Shown: positions 17,554-25,773, counted from the first letter of the stretch. The stretch: 64,000 bases of DNA from Prado023 sp963818445 (GCA_963818445.1 CAWFSG010000020.1:62001-126000); one strand, 5' to 3'. Made by a program: numbers and translations. Notes: generated by a model not told the origin, from the sequence alone.

Positions 17554-17568
17554 GTTACAAGATGTAAC
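17554..17568. promoter_or_regulatory. perfect inverted repeat GTTACA-AGA-TGTAAC, putative operator
   Basis: The two 6-base arms are exact inverted repeats 3 bases apart. The site ends 24 bases before the -10 element of the malic enzyme gene, so it lies over or beside its -35 region. That is a normal place for a TetR- or GntR-type repressor. The regulator itself is not in the window. Confidence 0.5.
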
Positions 17569-17592
17569 TCGGCCCCAGTGCGCCGCGGCTCG

Positions 17593-17598
17593 TAGGCT
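17593..17598 (+). promoter_or_regulatory. -10 element TAGGCT of the malic enzyme promoter
   Basis: TAGGCT ends 6 bases before ATG 17605, predicting a leaderless transcript. It sits downstream of the inverted repeat at 17554-17568. Confidence 0.45.
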
Positions 17599-17604
17599 GG
17601 GGGT

Positions 17605-19323
17605 ATGTCGCACCGTCCCTATGAGGTTCTGCCGGGCCACCACGGGGGCAGGATCAAGGTTTCCGTGGCTGGCAGTGAGCTGTTGCGGATCCCGCGCCTG
17701 AACCGCGGCACCGCGTTCACCCTCGAGGAGCGGGAGCGGTTCGGCCTGATCGGGCATCTGCCGACGGGGGTGACGCCGCTGGAGGCCCAGCTGCACCGGT
17801 CGTACAACCAGTTCCTGCGTGCGGAGACCGACCTGGACAAGTTCGCCTTCCTCTCGGCGCTGCGTGATCGCAACACGGTGCTGTTCTACCGGCTGCTCAG
17901 CGAGCACCTCGAGGAGATGATGCCGATCGTCTACACGCCCACGATCGGGGCGGCGATCGTCGAGTTCAGCCAGTCCTACCAGCGCCTGCACGGGGTCTTC
18001 CTGTCGATCGACAACCCGGATCAGGTCGAGCGCTCGCTGCAGGGTCAGGGCCGCAATCCCGAGGATGTCGACCTGCTGATCGTCACCGACTCCGAGGGCA
18101 TCCTCGGGATCGGTGATCAGGGCGTGGGCGGCATCCAGATCGCGCTGGGGAAGAAGTCCCTCTACACGGCGGCTGCTGGCATCGACCCGAACCGGGCGAT
18201 CGCGATCGTTCTGGACGTGGGGACCGACAACCTGGCCCTGTTGTCCGATCCGCTCTACCTGGGCCTTCGGCACAGCCGTGTCCGCGGGCAGCGCTACGAC
18301 GACTTCATCGAGGCGTTCGTCACTGCGGCGAGCGCGGTGTTCCCCTACGCGATGATCCATTGGGAGGACTTCGGCGCCGCCAACGCCCACCGGGTGCTCA
18401 CCACGTACCGGGATCGGATCTGCACCTTCAACGACGACGTGCAGGGCACCGCGGCTGTGGTCGCAGCGGCCGCCCTGGCCGCGGTGCGCTCCAGTGGTGG
18501 TCGCCTGCACGACCAGCGCATCGTCATCCACGGTGCGGGGACCGCTGGGGTCGGCGTCGCCGACCTGATGCGCGACATGATGATCAACGAGGGCGCGACA
18601 CCCGAGCAGGCAACTGCGGCCTTCTGGGGGCTCGGCAGCCGTGGGCTGCTCACGACCGCGCTCGGGGACAGGATCAGGCCGTTCCAGCGGCCCTACGCAC
18701 GCCACGCATCCGAGACCGATGCGTGGACGCTGGACGTCGAGGGACGCATCGGCCTGGCCGACGTGGTCCGAAACGTCCGGCCCACCATCCTCATCGGAAC
18801 CTCCGGCCAACCCGGGGCCTTCACCGAGCGCATCGTCCGCGAGATGGCCGCGCACGTGGACCAGCCCGTGATCATGCCGCTGTCCAATCCCACCTCGCTG
18901 GTCGAGGCCACCCCCGCGGACCTGCTGGCCTGGACCGACGGTCGGGCCCTGATCGCCACCGGCTCCCCGTTCCCCCCGGTCCACCTGGCCGATCGGGAGT
19001 ACCGGATCGCACAGGCCAACAACGCACTTGTGTTCCCCGGCCTGGGCCTGGGCGTGGCCGTGTGCCGGGCGACCCGCGTGACCGACCGGATGATCGCAGC
19101 GGCCGCGCAGGCCGTCGCTGGGCTCGTCCACGTGGATCGACCTGGCGCGTCGTTGCTGCCCGCTGTCTCCGAGCTGCGCATGGTGTCAGCCACGGTGGCG
19201 ATTGCCGTTGCCGAGGCCGCCGAGCGAGACGGCGTTGCGACCCGCGCGCTGGACAACCCCGTCCAGCAGGTGTTCGACGCCATGTGGACGCCCGAGTACC
19301 CGGAGCTCATCCTCGACCAGTGA
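17605..19323 (+). CDS. maeA: NAD-dependent malic enzyme (oxaloacetate-decarboxylating)
   Basis: The 572-residue enzyme oxidatively decarboxylates malate to pyruvate and CO2. Its length matches the large-form malic enzymes such as E. coli SfcA/MaeA rather than the short bacterial form. Diagnostic stretches are 'MMPIVYTPTIG', 'SEGILGIGDQGVGGI', the metal/NAD region 'CTFNDDVQGTAAVV' and the Rossmann motif 'IVIHGAGTAGVGVADL', followed by 'QPVIMPLSNPTS'. The gene is monocistronic, leaderless and preceded by a perfect inverted repeat, suggesting specific repression. Cofactor preference for NAD over NADP is inferred from family membership. Confidence 0.94.
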   Translation: MSHRPYEVLPGHHGGRIKVSVAGSELLRIPRLNRGTAFTLEERERFGLIGHLPTGVTPLEAQLHRSYNQFLRAETDLDKFAFLSALRDRNTVLFYRLLSEHLEEMMPIVYTPTIGAAIVEFSQSYQRLHGVFLSIDNPDQVERSLQGQGRNPEDVDLLIVTDSEGILGIGDQGVGGIQIALGKKSLYTAAAGIDPNRAIAIVLDVGTDNLALLSDPLYLGLRHSRVRGQRYDDFIEAFVTAASAVFPYAMIHWEDFGAANAHRVLTTYRDRICTFNDDVQGTAAVVAAAALAAVRSSGGRLHDQRIVIHGAGTAGVGVADLMRDMMINEGATPEQATAAFWGLGSRGLLTTALGDRIRPFQRPYARHASETDAWTLDVEGRIGLADVVRNVRPTILIGTSGQPGAFTERIVREMAAHVDQPVIMPLSNPTSLVEATPADLLAWTDGRALIATGSPFPPVHLADREYRIAQANNALVFPGLGLGVAVCRATRVTDRMIAAAAQAVAGLVHVDRPGASLLPAVSELRMVSATVAIAVAEAAERDGVATRALDNPVQQVFDAMWTPEYPELILDQ

Positions 19324-19356
19324 CCGGCCACCCGCCGTGTACCCGAGTCGTGCCGT

Positions 19357-20451
19357 TCAACCGGTGAGGCGGTACATCCGGAACTGGTCGTGGTCGAGGT
19401 CGATCGTCTGCACGGCGGCGAACCCCGCGCGTTGGGCGAAGTCCTCGACGCGGTGCCGGCGCATGACGGTGCCGGTTGCCTCCGATGGGGTCGCTGACAT
19501 GCCATCGGGCAGGCACACGGTCAGGGAGTACCCGTAGAGCAGTCGTTCCATGAGGGGGGCATCAGGGGTGAACGCATCGAGGGTGCGCTCGTCAATGATC
19601 AGGACCTCGCCCGCATTGGTCATTCGCCGCATCGAGGCCAGTGCTTCGACCGGACGGCTCATGTCGTGCAGGCACTCGAAGGCGAACACGGCGTCGTAAT
19701 CGGGCTTCTGAGCCAACTCGGCGATATCGGCGACGTGGAATGCCACCCGATCGGCGACGCCGTGCTCCTCGGCGTGGTGTCTGGCCGCCTCGATGCTGGG
19801 GGCGTCGATGTCGTAGCCGTCGATCCGTAGGTGGGGCAGGCCCTCGGCAAGGGCGATCGCCGCCCAGCCCATGCCGCAGCCCACATCGGCCACCCGTGCC
19901 CCTGGCGCGCCCAGTCGCTGTGCCAGGTCGGGCATCCGCGGCAGCCAGTCGTCGACCAGCAGGCTGCGGAAGATGGGTCGGTTGGCCTCCGCCTGCCCGT
20001 GGCGCATCTCCGAGCCGTGGTCCTCCCACCCGAAGGTCCGCTGACCTCGATAGGTGTCCAGCAGCGCCGGCAATGCCCGCCCGGCGACCACTGTGCACCG
20101 CACCGAGGGGGTCAGGAACGCCAGGGAGTCCCGGTCGAGAAGCACCTCACGGACCGATGCAGGCATCGAGAACCGGCGGGCCTCGGGTGGGGCCTCGTGG
20201 TTGTGGCACTCCAGCCAGCCCCCGGCGGCCTGCGCCTCGCACCACTCCATCGCGTATCTCGGGATGATGCCGGTGCGCTCGGCCACTTCGTCGGCGGTCA
20301 ACGCCGACCCGTCGTCGAGCGCCCGATAGAGCCCCAGGGCCTCACCGAGATAGATGGCGTAGAGATCCATGGCACCAGCCAGCGCCTCGACGATGCGCCC
20401 GGCGATCGTGTCCACGTCGCGGGGCGGGGTGGTTGCCGGCACGTCGGGCAT
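19357..20451 (-). CDS. class I SAM-dependent methyltransferase with an N-terminal winged-helix domain
   Basis: This is a 364-residue protein. Residues 20-110 look like the dimerization/winged-helix domain found in O-methyltransferase-like proteins ('LYRALDDGSALTADEVAER'). The SAM site follows: 'VADVGCGMGWAAIALAEG', then 'IDGYDIDAPSIEAA' (acidic end of strand 2) and 'DAVFAFECLHDMSRP'. The substrate cannot be inferred. Start ATG 20451 has AAGGAGAG 5 bases upstream; a longer frame from 20496 has no such site. The gene is divergent from the small monooxygenase-like gene, and the shared 357-bp gap contains two iron-box-like sequences. Confidence 0.88.
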   Translation of the reverse strand: MPDVPATTPPRDVDTIAGRIVEALAGAMDLYAIYLGEALGLYRALDDGSALTADEVAERTGIIPRYAMEWCEAQAAGGWLECHNHEAPPEARRFSMPASVREVLLDRDSLAFLTPSVRCTVVAGRALPALLDTYRGQRTFGWEDHGSEMRHGQAEANRPIFRSLLVDDWLPRMPDLAQRLGAPGARVADVGCGMGWAAIALAEGLPHLRIDGYDIDAPSIEAARHHAEEHGVADRVAFHVADIAELAQKPDYDAVFAFECLHDMSRPVEALASMRRMTNAGEVLIIDERTLDAFTPDAPLMERLLYGYSLTVCLPDGMSATPSEATGTVMRRHRVEDFAQRAGFAAVQTIDLDHDQFRMYRLTG

Positions 20452-20619
20452 ACGTCTCTCCTTACGAACTCCCCGGGCTGCGTCCCGGCTCATCATGGGT
20501 CAGACCCAGGCCGCGACTCAGCGGCTGCTGCGCGGCACGGCCCCACACGTGTGCTCCGCCCCAGTCGATCGCCTGGAAAGACGAGCGCACTCCGCAGTGG
20601 ACCGCCCCTCCGCGCCTGA

Positions 20620-20638
20620 TTAGGTGAGGCTGCCCTCA
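20620..20638. promoter_or_regulatory. DtxR/IdeR-like iron box 1
   Basis: TTAGGTGAGGCTGCCCTCA matches the 19-base consensus TTAGGTTAGGCTAACCTAA at 15 of 19 positions. It lies in the 357-bp divergent gap between the methyltransferase and the monooxygenase-like gene, a region that otherwise shows no gene. Confidence 0.55.
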
Positions 20639-20711
20639 TGCTACTCCCGGGGCCGACGCAGTCAATGGCCCGCTTCCGGACGACAATCGCCAGGCAATAG
20701 CGCGACCGAAG

Positions 20712-20730
20712 ATGAGGTAAGGCTCGCCTA
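20712..20730. promoter_or_regulatory. DtxR/IdeR-like iron box 2
   Basis: TGAGGTAAGGCTCGCCTAT matches the same consensus at 14 of 19 positions and ends 78 bases before ATG 20809. Two boxes 73 bases apart in one gap make chance less likely than either alone. Confidence 0.5.
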
Positions 20731-20808
20731 TTGGCTGAAGGTCGGCAGCGGAGTACCGTCGAGGGATCCGGGTCGCCGGATCCGGATCCTGGAGTCAAGG
20801 AGCTCGCC

Positions 20809-21096
20809 ATGTACGGAACCGTCGCGCTGTGCCGCGTTCGCCCGGACAACTTCGAGAAGCTGCGGGCCCTGGCCGCCGCGGAGGAGTTCCTCGACATCGA
20901 GGGCTACGTCGGCACGGACCTGTTGGTCGTCGACAACCATCCCGACACCGTGCTGATGGTGGTGCGCTTCCGAGACCAGGCCGCGTACCGCGCCAACGGC
21001 GATTCCGCCGACCAGGACGCCCGGTACCAGGAGTTCCGCGCCCTGATGGACGACGACCCGGTCTGGTACGACGGCGACTGGGTCCCGGTGCCCTGA
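20809..21096 (+). CDS. small antibiotic-biosynthesis-monooxygenase-like (ABM fold) protein
   Basis: This is a 95-residue protein with alternating strand-helix pattern of a dimeric alpha+beta barrel: 'MYGTVALCRVRPDNFEKLRA', 'YVGTDLLVVDNHPDTVLMVV' and 'YQEFRALMDDDPVWYDGDW'. This fold includes heme-degrading IsdG/MhuD enzymes, quinol monooxygenases and many uncharacterised proteins; I cannot assign catalytic residues. The two upstream iron-box-like sites suggest iron-repressed expression, which would suit a role in heme or siderophore chemistry. The AAGGAG site fits ATG 20809. Confidence 0.7.
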   Translation: MYGTVALCRVRPDNFEKLRALAAAEEFLDIEGYVGTDLLVVDNHPDTVLMVVRFRDQAAYRANGDSADQDARYQEFRALMDDDPVWYDGDWVPVP

Positions 21097-21172
21097 GGTC
21101 CGGGGGAGGCCTCGCCCGAACCCGTGCCGAGGTGGGCCGATCACCTCGAGACGCTGCGCCCGCCCCACGACC

Positions 21173-21297
21173 TACTATTCTCGATGGCGCAGGCATAGGA
21201 GCCCGGACGGGCGGCCGGCCGGGTTCGGGCATCCGCAGCGGCTGGGGATCGTCTCGTGCTGGCGCAGGATCCACCCGACCAGCGAGAGGACATCCCC
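21173..21297 (+). promoter_or_regulatory. promoter and structured leader of the dsrE gene
   Basis: TACTAT at 21173-21178 is a fair -10 element, giving a leader of roughly 110 bases. Within it CTCGTGCTGG (21253-21262) can pair with CCAGCGAG (21279-21286) with a 2-base bulge, placing the stem directly before the AGAGGA ribosome site. I do not recognise a known riboswitch; translational control is only a suggestion. Confidence 0.3.
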
Positions 21298-21651
21298 ATG
21301 ACCACCCTGTTCATCCTCAACGATCCGCCGTACGGCACCGAGCGCGTCTACAACGGGTTGCGCCTGGCGGCCAACATGCAGCGTCTGGACGAGGGCCACG
21401 AGGTGGTGGTCTTCCTGATGGGCGACGCGGCGTCGGCGGCGAAGTCCGGCCAGGTGGTGCCCAACGGGTACTACAACGTCAACAAGATGCTGGGCAACGT
21501 GCTGCGCCGCGGTGGCCGGGTGCTGGTGTGCGGCACCTGCATGGACGCCCGGGGCCTGGTCCAGGACGACCTGGTCGACGGCGCGATGCGCTCCACCCTC
21601 GACGAGCTCACCGAGGTCACGCTGGCCTGCGACAAGGTCCTCGTCTTCTGA
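21298..21651 (+). CDS. DsrE/DsrF-family sulfur-transfer protein
   Basis: This is a 117-residue member of the DsrE family: 'TTLFILNDPPYGTERVYNGL', 'GHEVVVFLMGDAASAAK' and 'RGGRVLVCGTCMDARG'. The conserved cysteines are C78 and C81 of 'VCGTC', the position that carries persulfide sulfur in active family members. It lies 76 bp upstream of a cysteine desulfurase on the same strand, so the desulfurase may load it with sulfur. AGAGGA precedes ATG 21298. It is separate from the larger sulfur locus at 28.8-42 kb but could exchange sulfur with it. Confidence 0.88.
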   Translation: MTTLFILNDPPYGTERVYNGLRLAANMQRLDEGHEVVVFLMGDAASAAKSGQVVPNGYYNVNKMLGNVLRRGGRVLVCGTCMDARGLVQDDLVDGAMRSTLDELTEVTLACDKVLVF

Positions 21652-21727
21652 TCCCCGGCGCGACCGGTGCGCGCTGGCTGCCGGCTGTGCACGCGGCCCA
21701 CCCGCCCGACCCGTTGGAGGCCCTGGC

Positions 21728-22855
21728 ATGGATGAGTGGATCTACCTGGACCACAACGCCACCACCCCGCTGCTCCCCGAGGTGGTCGACGCGATGCTGC
21801 CCTTCCTGCGCCAGCACTTCGGCAACCCGTCCAGCGACCACGCCCTCGGGCGGACTGCCCGGCTGGCCGTGGCCACGGCCCGGGATCAGGTCGCCGCACT
21901 GATCGGTGCGCACCCCGACGAGATCATCTTCACCTCCGGGGGCACCGAGTCCAACAACCTGGCGATCCGCGGGGTTGCCGCTGCGCTGGATCCCAGCCGG
22001 TGGCGGATCGTGACCTCGAATGTCGAGCACCCGGCGACCGTCCAACCCGTCGCGCTGCTCGAGTCGCGTGGGTGGGCCGTCACCCGGCAACCGGTCACCG
22101 CAGGGGGATGTCTCGACCCGGGTGAGCTGTCAGCGATCACCGCCGACGTCGGGCTGGTGACCCTCATGTTGGCGCAGAACGAGACTGGGGCCCTGATGCC
22201 CGTCGCCGCTGCGGGTGAGGCAGCCAGGTCTGCCGGAGCGGTCATGCACACCGACGCCGCGCAGGCAGTCGGAAAGATCGGCGTTGACGTCGAGGCCCTG
22301 CACGTGGACCTGCTGTCGGTGGCCGGGCACAAGCTGAACGCCCCCAAGGGCGTCGGCGCGCTGTACGTGCGGCGCGGCACCCCGCTGCACCCGGTCCTGC
22401 GCGGGGCATCCCAGGAGGGCGGGATCCGGCCCGGCACCGAGAACGTCGCCAGCATCGTCGGGCTCGGCGCCGCAGCCGAATCGGCCCGCCGCGGACTGGC
22501 CCACAACGGACAGAAGTACGCGCTGCTGCGCGGCCAGTTGTGGGACGGGCTGCACACAGCAATCCCCGGCATCACGCGGCACACCCCGACTGACGCCCTG
22601 CCCAACACGTTGAGCGTCAGCCTGCCCGGAGTCCGCGGTGCCGACGTCCTGACGGCGGCCAGGCGTGTGGCCGCGTCCACCGGATCCGCCTGCCACGCCG
22701 GTGACGAACGCCCCTCCGCCGTGCTCACCGCGATGGGCGTCGGGCGCGCCGAGGCAATGGGCACCATCCGGCTGTCCGTCGGCCACGGCACCACCACCCA
22801 CGACATCGTCGACGCGATCGCCGACCTGCACCAGGCGTACCTGTCGCTGGTCTGA
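21728..22855 (+). CDS. cysteine desulfurase, NifS/IscS family
   Basis: The 375-residue PLP enzyme converts cysteine to alanine and an enzyme-bound persulfide. Visible residues are 'YLDHNATTPLLPEVV' at the start, H101 in 'NVEHPAT', the PLP lysine K202 in 'SVAGHKLNAPKG' and the persulfide cysteine C322 in 'STGSACHAGDERPS'. The short loop around the Cys is the group I (IscS/NifS-like) arrangement. GGAGG lies before ATG 21728. The DsrE gene upstream suggests sulfur transfer for a dedicated acceptor rather than general Fe-S assembly; no IscU-like scaffold follows. Confidence 0.93.
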   Translation: MDEWIYLDHNATTPLLPEVVDAMLPFLRQHFGNPSSDHALGRTARLAVATARDQVAALIGAHPDEIIFTSGGTESNNLAIRGVAAALDPSRWRIVTSNVEHPATVQPVALLESRGWAVTRQPVTAGGCLDPGELSAITADVGLVTLMLAQNETGALMPVAAAGEAARSAGAVMHTDAAQAVGKIGVDVEALHVDLLSVAGHKLNAPKGVGALYVRRGTPLHPVLRGASQEGGIRPGTENVASIVGLGAAAESARRGLAHNGQKYALLRGQLWDGLHTAIPGITRHTPTDALPNTLSVSLPGVRGADVLTAARRVAASTGSACHAGDERPSAVLTAMGVGRAEAMGTIRLSVGHGTTTHDIVDAIADLHQAYLSLV

Positions 22856-22865
22856 CCCAGGTCAG
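22852..22865. other. palindrome holding both stop codons of a convergent gene pair
   Basis: CTGACCCAGGTCAG is a 14-base perfect palindrome that contains the TGA of the cysteine desulfurase on one strand and the TGA of the ECF ATPase on the other. The genes end 6 bases apart. It may form a tiny hairpin, but the loop is too short for a strong terminator. Confidence 0.4.
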
Positions 22866-23668
22866 CCGGGTGCTGGCTTGGGTTCGAGGGTGACGCCGTA
22901 GGGCAGTGCGAGTCGGTAGCGGGCCATGAGTTCGGTGTCGCTGAGCAGGTCGCGGGTGGGTCCGTCGGCGACGATCGCGCCGTGGGACATGATCACCGAA
23001 CGCGGGCACAGCTCGAGGGCGTAGAGCAGGTCGTGGGTGACCATGAGGATGGTCACGTCCAGGGTGCGCAGGATGTCGGCGAGTTCGGCGCGGCTGGCGG
23101 GGTCGAGGTTGCTCGAGGGCTCGTCGAGGACGATGATCTCGGGCTCCATCGACAGCACGGTGGCCACGGCGACCCGTCGGCGCTGGCCGAAGGACAGGTG
23201 GTGCGGCGGGCGGTCGGCGAAATCCGCCATGCCCACCAGGTCCAGGGCATGACGGACCCGCGCCTCCAGCTCCTCGCCGCGCAGGCCCATGTTCGCCGGG
23301 CCGAAGGCGACGTCTTCGCGGACTGAGGGCATGAACAGTTGGTCGTCGGGGTCCTGGAAGACGATGCCGACCCGGCGGCGCACCTCGTGCAGGGTCTCGC
23401 GGTTCTCGGGGTCGACCCGGACCCCGGCCACGTGCACCTCTCCGATGCCTCCGGAGAGGATCCCGTTCAGGTGCATCACGAGGGTGGTCTTGCCGGCCCC
23501 GTTCGGACCGAGCAGGGCCACGCGCTCGCCCTGCCCGACCTCGAGGTCGATGCCGAAGAGCGCCTGGTTGGAGTCGGGGTAGGAGTACGCCAGGCCGCTC
23601 ACCGCCAGGCTGGGGGGGCGGTCGGAGCCGATGATGCTGATCTCGGGGTCCACGTCGACCTCTCTCAC
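22862..23668 (-). CDS. cbiO: ECF/cobalt-nickel ABC transporter ATPase (CbiO/NikO)
   Basis: This is a 268-residue ABC ATPase: Walker A 'LLGPNGAGKTTLVMHLNG', Q-loop 'VFQDPDDQLF', signature 'HLSFGQRRRVA' and Walker B 'IIVLDEPSSNLDP' with the switch His in 'VTHDLLYA'. The 'FQDPDDQ' Q-loop is typical of energy-coupling-factor ATPases. GTG 23668 overlaps the stop of cbiQ in a GTGA. It powers the CbiM/CbiQ membrane components encoded upstream on the same strand. Metal choice (Ni or Co) is not visible here; the Nur-like box before the operon favours nickel. Confidence 0.93.
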   Translation of the reverse strand: MREVDVDPEISIIGSDRPPSLAVSGLAYSYPDSNQALFGIDLEVGQGERVALLGPNGAGKTTLVMHLNGILSGGIGEVHVAGVRVDPENRETLHEVRRRVGIVFQDPDDQLFMPSVREDVAFGPANMGLRGEELEARVRHALDLVGMADFADRPPHHLSFGQRRRVAVATVLSMEPEIIVLDEPSSNLDPASRAELADILRTLDVTILMVTHDLLYALELCPRSVIMSHGAIVADGPTRDLLSDTELMARYRLALPYGVTLEPKPAPG

Positions 23669-24462
23669 GGTTGGACCGCCCACGCGGCCAGGCAGATGAC
23701 CAGTGCGATCGCGGGCAGGCCGAGGCCCTTCAGCCACTGCGCCCGGCTGGCCCGCAGCGTGTCCAGGGTGGGCAGGCTGCCGGTGTACCCGCGGCTGAGC
23801 ATGGCCAGGTGGACCCGCTCCCCGCGCTCGTATGAGCGGATGAACAGGGCCCCGGCGGACTGCGCGATGACCGGCCAGGACCTGACCCCGGTGGCCTGGA
23901 ATCCACGGGACTCGCGGGCGACCTTCATGCGGGCCATCTCGTTGCCCACGACGTGCATGTAGCGCAACATGAACGAGGCGATCTGCACCAGCATCGGCGG
24001 CACGTGCAGTTCCTTGAGGCCGGTCAGCAGGTCGCGCGCCGGAGTCGTCGCCGCCAGGATGATCGCGGCCAGCACGCCGATCGTGCCCTTCGCGACGATG
24101 CCCCAGGCGGCCCACAGCCCGGGCTGGGACAGCTCCAGGCCCAGGACCTGGACCTGCGGGTCCGGGCCGGTGAACGGCATCAGGGCCGCGAACAGCAGGA
24201 ACGGCACCTCGACGACCATCCGGGGCAGGATCACCCGCGGCGGCAGCGTCGCGACCGCGGCCAGGACGACGAGCAGCCCGGCGTACAGCCCGAACGCCCA
24301 CATCGCCTGGACCGGGGTGGCCACCACGATGAACATGAACATCACCAGGGCCAGGATCTTGACCTCGGCGGGCAGCAGGTGGATCGGCGTGTGGCGGTGG
24401 ATGTACAGCTGCTCGCCGACGTCGTGGCCGTGTCGGTGCTCAACCGGCGGGGTGACCGCCAT
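23665..24462 (-). CDS. cbiQ: ECF transporter T component (CbiQ/NikQ)
   Basis: This 265-residue membrane protein couples the ATPase to the substrate-binding subunit. It has five or six hydrophobic segments and the two cytoplasmic coupling motifs of T components, 'MKVARESRGF' and 'HLAMLSRGYTGS' (A-R-G type). ATG 24462 overlaps the stop of the PDGLE gene (TGATG). It appears intact, unlike the two genes upstream of it in the operon. Confidence 0.92.
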   Translation of the reverse strand: MAVTPPVEHRHGHDVGEQLYIHRHTPIHLLPAEVKILALVMFMFIVVATPVQAMWAFGLYAGLLVVLAAVATLPPRVILPRMVVEVPFLLFAALMPFTGPDPQVQVLGLELSQPGLWAAWGIVAKGTIGVLAAIILAATTPARDLLTGLKELHVPPMLVQIASFMLRYMHVVGNEMARMKVARESRGFQATGVRSWPVIAQSAGALFIRSYERGERVHLAMLSRGYTGSLPTLDTLRASRAQWLKGLGLPAIALVICLAAWAVQP

Positions 24463-24799
24463 CAGCCGCCCACGGTCGTCTCGACGGTCTCGTGCCGCCG
24501 GCGCCGAGCCAGCCAGGTGAACAGGCCGAACGCGATCGCAGCGACCAGCGCCACGCCGACCATGACCGGCCAGCCCGCCGGACAGCCGCCCGTCATCGAC
24601 CCCGGACACCGCATAGCCCGACAACGGCGAGTTCGCGACGGCGGAGTCCTGAGCGGAGTCGATGAAGCCGATGTCCCCGGCGACCTTCTCCAGCCCGTCC
24701 GGTGAGCTGCTGGCGTAGTAGCTCACCACGCCCTGCCAGGACCAGGGACACGGCCAGGCCGATCCCCACGATCATCCACACACCCTTGCGCACGGCCAT
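24462..24799 (-). pseudogene. PDGLE-domain (CbiN/NikN-like) component with two frame breaks
   Basis: Three pieces in three frames make one protein of about 112 residues: 'MAVRKGVWMIVGIGLAVSLVLA' shortened here to its first helix, then 'SYYASSSPDGLEKVAGD' with the diagnostic PDGLE motif, then a second helix 'VGVALVAAIAFGLFTWLA' ending at the TGA that overlaps cbiQ. Each junction (near 24730 and 24555) is repaired by removing one base. PDGLE proteins replace CbiN in many nickel or cobalt ECF transporters. Either the gene is decaying or the assembly has extra bases; the good conservation of every piece favours the second. Confidence 0.75.
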
Positions 24800-24812
24800 G
24801 GGTCTACCCCTC

Positions 24813-25501
24813 TCAGGCGGCCTGCGGCGAGGGCCGCAGCTCGGGCTTGGGCAACCGGTCGCGCACCCCGAGGACAAGATCGGGTCGCACCGCCAGCACC
24901 GCCCCCACGGTCAGTGCGGTGATCACAGCCTCCCCGAGGCCGATCAGGACGTGGGTGCCGACCATCGCGACCAGGACGGTGCTGATGCGCGTAGGTCCCG
25001 GTGCCGCCCAGGGCGTACTCCAGGGTGAACGCCAGGGCCGCTGCCGGCACGGACAGCAGGCCAGCGACGAACGCAGCCCCCATCCACGCCCCCTTCGAGG
25101 CGGGCAGCACCTTCACGAGCAGGCGGAAGATCGGCCAGGCCACCAACACGGTCACGAACGCCATGTTGATGATGTTCAGCCCCAGCGCGCTGAGCCCACC
25201 GTCGGCGAACATCAGCGCCTGGACGATGATCACCACCGACACCGCCAGCGCCCCGGTGTAGGGCCCGACCAGGATCGCGGCCAGCGCACCCCCCAACAGG
25301 TGCCCACTGGTGCCGGCCGCCACCGGGAAGTTCAGCATCTGGACGGCGAAGATGTAGACCGCGACCAGACCCGCCATCGGCGCGGTCCGATCGTCGAGTT
25401 CCCGGCTGGCCCGGCGCAGGCAGACCGCGATCCCGTCCGACCGCGACCACCGCGGCCGCCGCAGACACGGGAGCGTCGATGAATCCGTCGGGGATGTGCA
25501 T
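24813..25501 (-). pseudogene. cbiM: ECF transporter substrate-binding component (CbiM/NikM) with two frame breaks
   Basis: The start 'MHIPDGFIDAPVSAAAA' has the hallmark MHIPDG motif, whose N-terminal amine and His2 bind the metal ion. The middle, 'NFPVAAGTSGHLLGGALAAI', and the end, 'GTHVLIGLGEAVITALTVGA', are equally typical, but the three parts lie in three frames. The breaks are near 25440 (GGACGGGATC, where one base fewer restores 'GGIAVC') and near 24985. The total would be about 229 residues, normal for CbiM. Both breaks need removal of one base, as in the PDGLE gene. It is the first gene of the operon. Confidence 0.8.
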
Positions 25502-25549
25502 GGGTACTCCCAGTCGTCGATCCTGTGGACGGCCCCCCAGTCTAGCTAG

Positions 25550-25566
25550 TTGCCAACACTTCGCAA
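25550..25566. promoter_or_regulatory. Nur-like (nickel Fur) box upstream of cbiM/nikM
   Basis: TTGCCAACACTTCGCAA has the layout TTGCNA-N5-TNGCAA of the actinobacterial Nur box (consensus TTGCAA-N5-TTGCAA), matching 10 of 12 arm positions. It lies 49 bases before the cbiM start, over the expected promoter. It is the main reason to suggest that the transporter carries nickel. Confidence 0.5.
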
Positions 25567-25773
25567 GAGCACCCGCACCCTGACTCTCATCCCCGGCGGA
25601 TGGTGTCCACGGTGAAGGGTCCCCGTGCCGACACGGTCCGCTGCTCATGGTCATCCTGATCGGATGTCGCTTCGTGGCATCCGTCGGGACATGATGGCTA
25701 CGACGCGAGACTGTTGTGGTCCATAGGGCTGACCGCCTGTCGAGGCGAGGAGGCCCACCGAAGGGAGAAGCGC

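Noticed and set aside
24462..25501. Programmed ribosomal frameshifting in cbiM and the PDGLE gene
   Set aside because: Four breaks in about 1 kb with no slippery heptamer, plus similar breaks in unrelated genes, fit sequence errors better.
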